A stretch of DNA of 64,000 nt from NCBI GenBank assembly GCA_965199765.1, contig CBDATC010000001.1, forward strand, positions 1,178,001 through 1,242,000, written 5' to 3'. Below are positions 1 to 7,823 of this stretch, in pieces. Origin of the DNA: JAPOXR01 sp965199765 (GTDB taxonomy: Bacteria; Pseudomonadota; Alphaproteobacteria; Rhodobacterales; Rhodobacteraceae). The notes under the pieces were generated by a model. That model saw nothing but the letters and a program-made list of their open reading frames with translations. It was not told the DNA's origin and did no database searches. A program made the translations under genes and the position numbers. Position 1 is the first letter of the stretch. Each line of letters starts with the position of its first letter.

Positions 1-1163
1 AGCAGATTTCGTGTGCGATTTCCCACACCAACTCGCGGACGCACGCGATTATCAAGGATAATCTTCACCGTTCGGCTATTTACGGCGGTCAGATTGACAG
101 CGTGGGTCCGCGGTATTGTCCATCGATTGAAGATAAAATCGTTCGGTTTTCTGAAAAATCATCGCATCAGATTTTCTTGGAACCGGAAGGGCTGGATAGC
201 GACACCGTCTATCCGAACGGTGTTTCGACATCGCTTCCGCCGCAGATTCAAGAGGCTTTCATCCAAACAATCGCCGGGTTGCATGAGGCGAAAATAACCC
301 AGCATGGCTATGCGATAGAATACGATTTTGTTGATCCGCGCGCCCTTTGGCCAAGTCTGGAGCTCAAAGTTCTGCCCGGGCTGTTTCTGGCTGGGCAAAT
401 CAATGGAACCACCGGTTATGAAGAGGCGGCCGGGCAAGGGCTGGCCGCGGGTTTGAATGCGGCAAGGCTGGCTACGGAACAAGAGCCGGTTCTTTTTTCG
501 CGATCAAATTCCTATATCGGCGTTATGCTTGATGATTTGGTTACCAAGGGTGTGAGCGAACCCTATCGCATGTTCACCTCCCGCGCTGAATTCAGGCTTT
601 CACTGCGAGCGGACAATGCGGATCAGCGGCTGACACCGACGGGCATTGAACTTGGAATTGTCAGCGACCATCGACGCGGTGTGTTTGGCGCTAAGATGGA
701 GAGCCTGGCGACAGGACGCGAAATGCTGCAATCCCGGTCGTTAACGCCCTCGGAAGCGTCAAGACATGGAATTTTCGTGGGAAAAAACGGCCAGCGGAGA
801 AACGGGATTGGATTGCTCGGGATTCCGAGCGTAAACATCGATTTTTTGGCTGAAATCTGGCCGGAGCTGAACAATATTCCAGCGGATGTGGCGGAACAGC
901 TGGAAAATGAAACCCTGTATGCAAATTATTTGGATCGGCAAAAGCGGGATGCGGAACTGCTTTGCAGTGAAGACAAGCGTAAGATTCCGAACGATGTCGA
1001 CTATCAGTCAGTCGCCGGTCTGTCGAACGAACTGCGCGACAAGCTTTGTCGAATCAGACCAGCGACGCTTGGTCAGGCCCGCAGAATCGATGGTATGACT
1101 CCATCGGCGCTCGTGCTGCTTCTTGCGGCCGCCAAACGGACGGATCAGCGTGCGGATGCATGA
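1..1163 (+). CDS. mnmG: MnmG (GidA), tRNA uridine-34 modification enzyme, 3' part
   Basis: This is the C-terminal part (about 387 of the usual ~620 residues) of the FAD protein that acts with MnmE to install the 5-carboxymethylaminomethyl or related group on U34 of certain tRNAs. The reading frame is open from the first bases and enters with HTN..TH.II..NLHRS, followed by GGQIDSVGPRYCPSIEDK, both hallmark MnmG blocks. GQINGTTGYEEAAGQGLAAG and YRMFTSRAEFRLSLRADNAD lie further on, and the end holds the helical domain that binds tRNA and MnmE. The FAD-binding N-terminus lies outside the window. The stop codon overlaps the rsmG start as ATGA, so translation is probably coupled. Identification is secure; the 5' end is cut by the window, not by mutation. 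Confidence 0.97.
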   Translation, partial: QISCAISHTNSRTHAIIKDNLHRSAIYGGQIDSVGPRYCPSIEDKIVRFSEKSSHQIFLEPEGLDSDTVYPNGVSTSLPPQIQEAFIQTIAGLHEAKITQHGYAIEYDFVDPRALWPSLELKVLPGLFLAGQINGTTGYEEAAGQGLAAGLNAARLATEQEPVLFSRSNSYIGVMLDDLVTKGVSEPYRMFTSRAEFRLSLRADNADQRLTPTGIELGIVSDHRRGVFGAKMESLATGREMLQSRSLTPSEASRHGIFVGKNGQRRNGIGLLGIPSVNIDFLAEIWPELNNIPADVAEQLENETLYANYLDRQKRDAELLCSEDKRKIPNDVDYQSVAGLSNELRDKLCRIRPATLGQARRIDGMTPSALVLLLAAAKRTDQRADA

Positions 1164-1798
1164 CAAGGCTTGTCGGCGCAGAGCGGATAACAGCGGGATT
1201 CTTAGCCGATGTTTCACGTGAAACATTAGAGCGTTTGGAAATTTTCGCACGGGAATTGACAAGGTGGAATCCGTCATCCTCGCTGGTTTCCGATTCCAGC
1301 CTGCCGCATATCTGGAATCGGCATTTTCTCGACTCCGCGCAATTCTTGAAATACGGGCCGGTCGCAGGGCGTTGGCTGGATATCGGATCTGGAGGCGGAT
1401 TTCCAGGTTTGGTGCTGGCGATACTGGCAATGGAAATGGCTCCTAAAGCACGATTTTCCCTTGTGGAGGCTTCGACGCGCAAATGCCAGTTTTTGCGAAC
1501 AGTATCGAATAAGATCGGTGTTCCAGTGCGGGTGCATGAGTGTCGCGCAGAACATCTTGACCCGTACTGCGCCGATGCGATAACAGCGCGGGCGGTGGCG
1601 AAATTGCCGCGTTTGCTGAAGCTGGCGGAACCCCATTTGGCGCCAAATGGGGTGTGTCTGTTTGCGAAAGGCGCACAACGCGCCAGCGAGATCCAACTGG
1701 CGCGAGCGGATTGGGCATTCACATTTGAGGAGAAGCCAAGCTTGACGGATACCTGTTCCGCCGTGCTTGTTATTCAAGGAGTTACGCGTGTCAATTAA
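1160..1798 (+). CDS. rsmG: RsmG (GidB), 16S rRNA G527 N7-methyltransferase
   Basis: SAM-dependent methyltransferase that modifies G527 of 16S rRNA in the cytoplasm. The 212-residue product has the family N-terminal VSRETLERLEIFARELTRWN block, then HIWNRHFLDSAQ, then the SAM-binding loop DIGSGGGFPG. Length is normal for the family. The ATG at 1160 was chosen over upstream in-frame codons because it overlaps the mnmG stop as ATGA and gives the expected N-terminus. The 3' end overlaps parA by 11 bases, placing it in an mnmG-rsmG-parA-parB operon. Codons for the VSRET motif coincide with a perfect parS palindrome, so this stretch is under both protein and DNA-site constraint. Confidence 0.96.
   Translation: MTRLVGAERITAGFLADVSRETLERLEIFARELTRWNPSSSLVSDSSLPHIWNRHFLDSAQFLKYGPVAGRWLDIGSGGGFPGLVLAILAMEMAPKARFSLVEASTRKCQFLRTVSNKIGVPVRVHECRAEHLDPYCADAITARAVAKLPRLLKLAEPHLAPNGVCLFAKGAQRASEIQLARADWAFTFEEKPSLTDTCSAVLVIQGVTRVN
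1210..1225. promoter_or_regulatory. parS: parS centromere site (ParB-binding)
   Basis: The 16-bp perfect palindrome TGTTTCACGTGAAACA is identical to the widely conserved bacterial parS consensus. It lies inside rsmG, about 560 bp upstream of parA and 1.4 kb upstream of parB, which encode the proteins that use it. ParB nucleates here and spreads, marking the origin region for segregation. Confidence 0.93.
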
Positions 1799-2585
1799 GC
1801 CTGCACCGAACCCCGCCCCTCGAATCTTTGCCGTTACTAATCAAAAGGGCGGAGTAGGGAAAACCACAACAGCGGTGAATCTGGCTGCCGCTCTCGCCGA
1901 AACGGGAGCAAAAACGCTTGTTGTGGATTTGGATCCCCAAGGGAACGCATCGACGGGACTCGGAATTGATCAGAGCGATCATGAACTCTCGGTTCATCAG
2001 GTATTGTCGGGCGATGCTTCGATTTCGGATGCGACGCTGGAAACCAGCGTTTCCAACCTGCTGCTCCTGCCGGCTTCGTCTGAACTCAATTCTGCGGATA
2101 TTCGTATGGCGGAAAGCGATACGCGGCTTCAGTTTCTGACCGATGCATTCAAGGCGCCGGAATTCGCTGCCATGAATCTGGATTACGTGCTGATTGATTG
2201 TCCTCCGTCTCTTAATCTCCTGACATTGAACGCAATGGTTGCGGCGCACTCGCTTTTGGTGCCCCTGCAAGTCGAGTTCTATGCGCTTGTTGGGCTGTCC
2301 CAACTGATACTTTCAGTGCGGGAATTGCGTGAGGCTACCGGGTTGACGCTGCCGATTGAAGTGATTTTAACGATGTTTGACCGCCGCAACAATCTTTGCC
2401 GAAGAGTTGAGAGCGAGGCGCGGGAATATCTGAAAGATGTGGTCTTTAAAACCGTGATTCCACGCAATGTGCGGGTGAGCGAAGCGCCTTCTTATGGGTT
2501 GCCGGCATTAGTATATGACACGCGTTCAGCTGGAAGCATGGCTTATCGAGAACTGTCGAAGGAATTGCTCAGCAGGTGCGGGTGA
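1788..2585 (+). CDS. parA: ParA chromosome-partitioning ATPase
   Basis: Deviant Walker-A ATPase that moves ParB-parS complexes along the nucleoid during chromosome segregation. The 265-residue product shows FAVTNQKGGVGKTTTAVNLA near the N-terminus (signature lysine of the MinD/ParA family), then VDLDPQGNASTGLG (switch I), and DYVLIDCPPSLNLLTLNA (Walker B). I place the start at GTG 1788 because AAGGAG (1776-1781) lies six bases upstream; an earlier in-frame TTG at 1767 has no such site. It overlaps rsmG by 11 bases and the stop shares one base with the parB ATG. Together with parS upstream this is a complete partition module. Confidence 0.97.
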   Translation: MSIKPAPNPAPRIFAVTNQKGGVGKTTTAVNLAAALAETGAKTLVVDLDPQGNASTGLGIDQSDHELSVHQVLSGDASISDATLETSVSNLLLLPASSELNSADIRMAESDTRLQFLTDAFKAPEFAAMNLDYVLIDCPPSLNLLTLNAMVAAHSLLVPLQVEFYALVGLSQLILSVRELREATGLTLPIEVILTMFDRRNNLCRRVESEAREYLKDVVFKTVIPRNVRVSEAPSYGLPALVYDTRSAGSMAYRELSKELLSRCG

Positions 2586-3511
2586 TGGCGAAGGAAGCAG
2601 ATAAAATAATGTTAGAAAAGCAGAGAAAAAAACCTAATCTTGGCCGAGGGTTATCCAGTCTCTTGGGTGACTTGGACACAAGCGGCAAGGCTGCTGGACG
2701 GTCAGCCGAACGCAGCGTGCCAATTGAATTGGTGAAGCCGAATCCCCGTCAGCCAAGAGATGACTTTGCTCCGGAAGCGCTTCAGGAGCTTGCCGAATCA
2801 ATCAAGGCGAAAGGTGTTTTGCAGCCACTGATTGTCCGCCCGCATGCCGATGGCTACATGATCGTTGCCGGAGAACGGAGATGGCGAGCTGCGCAACGGG
2901 CAGCAATTCATGAAGTGCCGGTTATCGTTAAAGAATATACCGAAAGCGAAAGTCTTGAAATCGCTCTGATTGAAAATATTCAACGCGCGGATCTTAATCC
3001 GATAGAAGAAGCGAACGGTTACCGGCAGCTGATGGATCAATACGGTCATACACAGGAGGAGCTGGCGGCCGGCATAGGCAAATCACGAAGTCAGGTAGCG
3101 AATGTATTGCGAATGCTTTCGCTACCCACAGATGTTCAAGAAATGGTGCGAAGCCGGAAATTGACAGCGGGGCACGCACGAGCGCTGGTTGTTGCCCCGA
3201 ATCCGAGCGCGCTTGCCAGGGATGTGGTTAATCTTCGTCTGTCGGTTCGGCAGACGGAAGATATTGTGCGGAAGTCGCAGGACGGAGCGTTGTCAGAGAA
3301 CGTTCCAAAGATTCGAAAGGACGCGAACACAAAGGTGCTGGAAACCGCTTTATCCGCCTCGCTCCGCGCCAAAGTGACAATAAATTATTCCGGAAAAGGA
3401 GAATCGGGAAAGGTTGTCGTTGGTTTCAAAAGTCTGGACCAATTCGAGGATCTCTGCCGCATTCTGCAGAAGGTCGGGGCAAATACCGAGAAAGGCGAGT
3501 CAGTCGGTTAA
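2585..3511 (+). CDS. parB: ParB chromosome-partitioning protein (CTP-dependent DNA clamp)
   Basis: Binds parS, loads as a CTP-dependent sliding clamp and stimulates ParA. Features in order: N-terminal LGRGLSSLLGDL (ParA-stimulating region), IELVKPNPRQPRDDF starting the ParB/Srx domain, GERRWRAAQRAA (the nucleotide-contact box), LIENIQRADLNPIEEANGY, and a helix-turn-helix region around TQEELAAGIGKSRSQVANVLRML. The C-terminal stretch is the dimerisation domain. The ATG at 2585 overlaps the parA stop (TGATG); a GTG at 2576 is also in frame but deeper inside parA. The 308-residue length is typical. It ends the partition operon. Confidence 0.97.
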   Translation: MAKEADKIMLEKQRKKPNLGRGLSSLLGDLDTSGKAAGRSAERSVPIELVKPNPRQPRDDFAPEALQELAESIKAKGVLQPLIVRPHADGYMIVAGERRWRAAQRAAIHEVPVIVKEYTESESLEIALIENIQRADLNPIEEANGYRQLMDQYGHTQEELAAGIGKSRSQVANVLRMLSLPTDVQEMVRSRKLTAGHARALVVAPNPSALARDVVNLRLSVRQTEDIVRKSQDGALSENVPKIRKDANTKVLETALSASLRAKVTINYSGKGESGKVVVGFKSLDQFEDLCRILQKVGANTEKGESVG

Positions 3512-3547
3512 CAATGCGGATGCAGGAAATTCACTTCTGTTGCCGGC

Positions 3548-3582
3548 GCAAATTCACTCGGCAAGCGGCGGATTTGCCTTTT
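3548..3582 (+). terminator. Possible terminator between convergent parB and map
   Basis: A 6-bp stem GCAAAT / ATTTGC (3548-3553 and 3572-3577) with an 18-base loop is followed by four T residues. It lies between parB and the end of map, where convergent transcription would need termination. The stem is short and the loop long, so this is tentative. Confidence 0.3.
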
Positions 3583-4385
3583 CAGGTGTTCCAGTTGGAA
3601 GGGTAAATCCGATTTGCCGGCGAGGCGGTAAACACTTCACAGCCATCCTTGGTCACGCCGACCGAATGTTCGAATTGAGCCGATAACGATTTATCACGGG
3701 TCACAGCAGTCCAATTGTCGGACAGGATTTTGGTTTCGGGTCTTCCAAGATTGATCATCGGCTCAATTGTGAAGAACATGCCCTCTTTCAGGATTGAGCC
3801 CGCGCCCCTCTTACCAAAGTGCAGAACGTTTGGCGGCAGATGAAACTCGCGCCCAAGACCATGACCACAGAATTCGCGGACAACTGACATGCGGTGTGAT
3901 TCAGCGTGTTCCTGGATTACCGCTCCAATATCTCCGAATGTTCTTCCTGGACGAACGATGTCAATCGCCCGCATGAGCGCATCATAGGTAACACGCATAA
4001 GCCGCTCAGCGCGGCGATTCGGTTGACCAGCGGCATACATTCGCGAACTGTCGCCATACCAGTTGTCGACGATAACCGTCACATCGATATTAAGGATGTC
4101 ACCCGCCCGCAGGCGTTTGCTGCTTGGAATGCCGTGGCATACGACGTGATTGACCGAAATGCAGGTCGCATGGTTATATCCGCGGTAGCCGATTGTCGCT
4201 GACCGCGCACCATATTCTTCGATCTTTTGAAGCGCCAGAGCATCCAGCTCCGCTGTCGTGACGCCCGGATAGACGGCGTCAGCCAAATCATCCAGAATGA
4301 TCGCGGCAACAGCCCCAGCGGATCGCATTCCAGCAAAATCCGATTGAGAATGAAGACGAATGTTTTCAGCGGTTCGCTTGGTCAA
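3582..4385 (-). CDS. map: Type I methionine aminopeptidase
   Basis: Removes the initiator methionine from nascent proteins in the cytoplasm using two divalent metals. All five metal ligands of the pita-bread fold can be assigned: Asp in LNIDVTVIVDNWYGD (two aspartates), His in GHGLGREFH, Glu in FFTIEPMINLG and Glu in SAQFEHSVGVT. CHGIPS is the conserved substrate-pocket block. The 267-residue length matches type Ia enzymes with a short N-terminal extension. The apparent start is TTG at 4385 with no convincing ribosome site; an internal ATG about 20 residues in (before RSAG) would also leave a complete catalytic domain, so the start is uncertain. It converges on parB. Confidence 0.95.
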   Translation of the reverse strand: MTKRTAENIRLHSQSDFAGMRSAGAVAAIILDDLADAVYPGVTTAELDALALQKIEEYGARSATIGYRGYNHATCISVNHVVCHGIPSSKRLRAGDILNIDVTVIVDNWYGDSSRMYAAGQPNRRAERLMRVTYDALMRAIDIVRPGRTFGDIGAVIQEHAESHRMSVVREFCGHGLGREFHLPPNVLHFGKRGAGSILKEGMFFTIEPMINLGRPETKILSDNWTAVTRDKSLSAQFEHSVGVTKDGCEVFTASPANRIYPSNWNT

Positions 4386-4633
4386 GTCAATGCCGGAATT
4401 TTGAGCTTAAACGATATCGGGATTTTTGTTCATTACACATTTGATAACCAGAAATCCAGTTTCAATGGTTCAAGGCAAAGGCAGCTGATTGATTTCAGCA
4501 ACAAGCCCTGCATCCTTACCCGCCGAGCGGAACGAAACAATGTGTGGTCCATTTGCGGTTTTGTCCGCAGTTGGGATAAAGCGACAGAAGGTTGTCCAAG
4601 ATTGCGGCCACAAGCAAATGACAGGTTTTGACC

Positions 4634-5938
4634 ATGAATGTAACCGCAGACGCAGTCATCATTGGCGCGGGGGTGATTGGAACCGCCATCGCTCTCGAAT
4701 TGTCCCGGTCGGGCTGGCGCACAGTTTCGGTGGATGCCAATCCAACAGCAGGATATGGACCGACGAGCGGCTCGTGCGCGATTATCAGGGTGCATTATTC
4801 AACACTTGATGGCACAGCCTTGGCTTGGGAGGGATATCACTATTGGAAGAATTGGGCAGACTATATCGGTGGCCAAGATCCTCGCGGAATGGCGGAATTC
4901 CGTGAAACCGGCTGCTTGGTCATGCGCACACAAGGCAATGATATGCTGCGCAGGCATATTGAAATCAGCGAGCGGTTGAACATTCCATTTGAATTGTGGG
5001 ACGAGGCGGCAATAAAGGAGCGGCTGCCGATTTATGATCTAACGAGCTTCTCTCCAGCCAAACGGTTGGAAGAACGGGGTTTCGGCGAATCGAATGGGGG
5101 ACGCGTCAGCGGCGGCGTGTTCTGGCCGACCGCAGGATATGTCACCGATCCGATGCTGTCGGCACAGAACTTACAATGGGCAGCAGAGCGGGCCGGCGCC
5201 CGTTTCGTGTTTGGAAGCAAGGCTGTGGAGGTGCTGAGATCAAATGGCCGGGCGGCGGGAATCAAGCTCAGCGACGGGCAAAGGATTCATGCAGGTGTTG
5301 TGGTGAATGTCGCCGGGCCGTCCTCTTCGCACATCAATGCGTTAGCCGGTGCGCTGGATGATATGACAATAACAACAAAGGCCTTGAAGCAGGAGGTGGC
5401 GCATGTTCGGTCGCCGGAAGGTTTCGACTTCTACAAAGATGGCATTGTTGTTTCTGACAATGACATCGGGTGCTATGTCCGGCCGGAGAAGGGGAATCAC
5501 ATTCTGATCGGATCGGAGGATCCAGAATGCGACCCGCGGGAATTTGTCGATCCAGAAAACTATGATCGGAGTTTCACCGATCAATGGACCACCCAAGTTT
5601 ATCGATATGCGCAGCGCGTTCCTTCTCTGGGAATACCGAACAGGATGCAGGGCGTGGTCGATCTCTATGATGTTACAGAAGACTGGATACCCATCTATGA
5701 CCGATCCTTGCTGCCGGGTTACTATATGGCGATCGGTTCGTCGGGCAACCAATACAAGAACGCGCCGCCCGCCGGAAAAATGATGGCGTCGCTTATCGAG
5801 TCCTGCGAAGCCGGTATGGATCATGACGTCAATCCACACAGATTTGAACTGCCGGAGATCAGTCAAAAGATCAATGTGGGATTTTTTTCTCGCAAGCGGG
5901 AAATCAATCCAGAAAGCAGCTTTTCGGTTTTGGGCTGA
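4634..5938 (+). CDS. FAD-dependent amine/amino-acid oxidase (DAO family)
   Basis: A 434-residue flavoprotein of the D-amino-acid oxidase/sarcosine oxidase beta-subunit fold. The N-terminus has the dinucleotide-binding VIIGAGVIGTAIALELSRSG ending in an acidic residue (SVDAN), followed by TSGSCAIIRVHYS, the region near covalent or tight flavin attachment in sarcosine-oxidase-like proteins. The C-terminus has AIGSSGNQYKNAPPAGKMMA, the second FAD-contact block. ATG 4634 is preferred over TTG 4628 because ACAGG lies eight bases upstream. The substrate (a secondary amine or D-amino acid) cannot be read from sequence. The next gene starts 79 bp downstream on the same strand, so the two may be co-transcribed. 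Confidence 0.85.
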   Translation: MNVTADAVIIGAGVIGTAIALELSRSGWRTVSVDANPTAGYGPTSGSCAIIRVHYSTLDGTALAWEGYHYWKNWADYIGGQDPRGMAEFRETGCLVMRTQGNDMLRRHIEISERLNIPFELWDEAAIKERLPIYDLTSFSPAKRLEERGFGESNGGRVSGGVFWPTAGYVTDPMLSAQNLQWAAERAGARFVFGSKAVEVLRSNGRAAGIKLSDGQRIHAGVVVNVAGPSSSHINALAGALDDMTITTKALKQEVAHVRSPEGFDFYKDGIVVSDNDIGCYVRPEKGNHILIGSEDPECDPREFVDPENYDRSFTDQWTTQVYRYAQRVPSLGIPNRMQGVVDLYDVTEDWIPIYDRSLLPGYYMAIGSSGNQYKNAPPAGKMMASLIESCEAGMDHDVNPHRFELPEISQKINVGFFSRKREINPESSFSVLG

Positions 5939-6017
5939 CAGATTGATCGGTGTGCCGTCTTGATTTTCGGGAATGAGATTCAACCTGGCTGCCGGTGCGA
6001 AACGGTGATTTGTAAGG

Positions 6018-6863
6018 TTGGCGCGCTCATTGACGGAAATTGATATTCATTCAGCCATCGGCCGGTTTCGCACAGGATCTGACAGCTTGGACCCCTCGCG
6101 GGCCGCTGCCTTGCGCGCCACGCTCGGCGATTTAATACCAGAGTCAGTCCCGAACCGGATCCTTCCGCATTTTTGGCACCACATATATTTTTGGGACCCG
6201 CAGCCGCCTGTCAATATGGGACCCGACGGTCATGCAAAGCCGGGTGCATTCATTCCAGAGTTCGGCATGGAACAAAGAATGTGGGCGGCGGGCCGCCTGG
6301 AGCCGAAAAAATTCCTGCAGACGGGAAAGACAGCCGAACGGCGCTCAACGATAGAAGACATCCGGACGAAGCGGGGGCGCTCAGGCCTGCTTGTTTTCGT
6401 GAAGCTGCGGCATGATCTCATACAAGACGGGCTGGCTGTGGTTGAACGCCAGCAGCTTGTTTACAGGAATGCATCGCGCCGGGAAATCGCCCCGGCAGTC
6501 TTCGAACCGGCGGGTGGCGAAGAATTGCAGTTAAGTCAGGTCTTCGACGAAGTGATGCTGTTTCGCTATTCGGCTCTGACTTTCAACAGCCACCGCATCC
6601 ATTACGATGTGGATTACTGCAGGAATGTCGCGGGTTACCCAGGATTGATTGTCCACGGTCCGCTGCTGGCAACGTTTTCGGCCGAAGTCGCGGTCCGTGC
6701 CTGTGGCGAATTCAAACTCTTCTCGTACCGGGCTTTATCCGCTGCCTTCAGCGGTGAAACGATTCAATTCTATGTCCGCCGCACACAATCCGGATCGACC
6801 ATCTCCGCAGTTGGTGAAGATGGCCGGCTTTGCATGAGGTCAGAAGCAAGCCAATTCGCATAA
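6018..6863 (+). CDS. MaoC/HTD2-like hotdog dehydratase (hydroxyacyl-thioester or mesaconyl-CoA hydratase-like)
   Basis: A 281-residue double-hotdog protein resembling HTD2-type 3-hydroxyacyl-thioester dehydratases and mesaconyl-C4-CoA hydratases. The C-terminal hotdog carries the catalytic (N)xxxH pattern in FNSHRIHYD (residues about 189-197) and GLIVHGPLLATF (about 209-220). The N-terminal half (GRLEPKKFLQTGKTAERRS) resembles the FAS1-like dehydratase N-domain. The start is uncertain: TTG 6018 directly abuts AAGG, and TTG 6030 lies 12 bases beyond it. Likely acts on an acyl-CoA, but pathway placement is unclear; proximity to the flavoprotein oxidase hints at a small catabolic unit. Confidence 0.8.
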   Translation: MARSLTEIDIHSAIGRFRTGSDSLDPSRAAALRATLGDLIPESVPNRILPHFWHHIYFWDPQPPVNMGPDGHAKPGAFIPEFGMEQRMWAAGRLEPKKFLQTGKTAERRSTIEDIRTKRGRSGLLVFVKLRHDLIQDGLAVVERQQLVYRNASRREIAPAVFEPAGGEELQLSQVFDEVMLFRYSALTFNSHRIHYDVDYCRNVAGYPGLIVHGPLLATFSAEVAVRACGEFKLFSYRALSAAFSGETIQFYVRRTQSGSTISAVGEDGRLCMRSEASQFA

Positions 6864-7000
6864 CATTTGCTGTGAGGCGGAAGCGCACGATTTGATTGAG
6901 TATGACCGCGGTCTCCCGAAAATCCCGGATCATTGCATTCTGAATATTGAAGCGCATGCCCCGAATCGAATAACTGACGGTGGTGAAAAAAGAGGCGAAC

Positions 7001-7783
7001 ATGAAAAATCCTTCCGCAGCCATGCTGGCAGTCGGTGATGAAATTCTATCGGGACGAACACAGGATGTTAACATCAACCATCTGGCGCGCGCGCTGTCCC
7101 TGCGTGGAATTGATCTTTGTGAGGCGCGGATCGTGCCGGATGTGCATGAACGCATAATGGCCGCTGTCCGAAATCTCAGCGTTGAATTCGATTATGTTTT
7201 CACCAGCGGGGGGATCGGACCGACGCACGATGACATCACTGCAGATGCGGTAGCGGCGGCCTTTCAGACTCCCATTGACGTGCGGGAGGATGCGCGAGCG
7301 ATTCTCGCTCGGCATTGCCAAACCACCGGAATAGAACTGAATTCCGCCCGCCTCAGAATGGCGCGCATTCCGCAGGGAGCGTCGCTGATCCACAATTCTG
7401 TTTCAGGAGCGCCCGGCTTCTCGATTGGCAATGTGCATGTAATGGCGGGAGTCCCAAAGATCTTCCAGGCGATGCTTGCAAGTCTGCTTCCCAGTTTGCA
7501 AGGCGGTTCGCCGCTTTGCAAATCCTCCCTGGAAGTGCAGATGCCTGAAGGGGCGCTGGCTGAGCAATTGGGCGGCATTGCCAGCGAGTTTGCCGATCTT
7601 CAGATCGGATCTTACCCGTTTCGAAAAAACGATCGGCTCCATGTCAATATTGTTGTTACCGGAAACGATCGGGAGCGGGTCGATTCAGCGAAGAGCAAAA
7701 TCTGTGAAACTTTTGCACCTCATTTGGTAACAACCTCACAAACGGAACCCACCGAGGTTTTGGCAAACCGCTTAAGCCGATGA
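7001..7783 (+). CDS. CinA N-terminal domain protein (MoCF/molybdopterin-binding fold)
   Basis: A 260-residue protein consisting of the COG1058 domain of CinA. Motifs: MLAVGDEILSGRTQDVNINH at the N-terminus and VFTSGGIGPTHDDITADAVA, both diagnostic, plus the MAGVPKIFQAM block. In full-length CinA this domain hydrolyses ADP-ribose or related compounds and is followed by a nicotinamide-nucleotide amidase domain, which is absent here; stand-alone versions are common in alphaproteobacteria. ATG 7001 was chosen over an upstream in-frame GTG (6980) because AGAGG sits five bases upstream. It converges on secA with a 40-bp gap. Confidence 0.88.
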   Translation: MKNPSAAMLAVGDEILSGRTQDVNINHLARALSLRGIDLCEARIVPDVHERIMAAVRNLSVEFDYVFTSGGIGPTHDDITADAVAAAFQTPIDVREDARAILARHCQTTGIELNSARLRMARIPQGASLIHNSVSGAPGFSIGNVHVMAGVPKIFQAMLASLLPSLQGGSPLCKSSLEVQMPEGALAEQLGGIASEFADLQIGSYPFRKNDRLHVNIVVTGNDRERVDSAKSKICETFAPHLVTTSQTEPTEVLANRLSR

Positions 7784-7823
7784 CCGCATCGCTGACAGCA
7801 GTCGTTTTTGCGCCGCAATCAGA

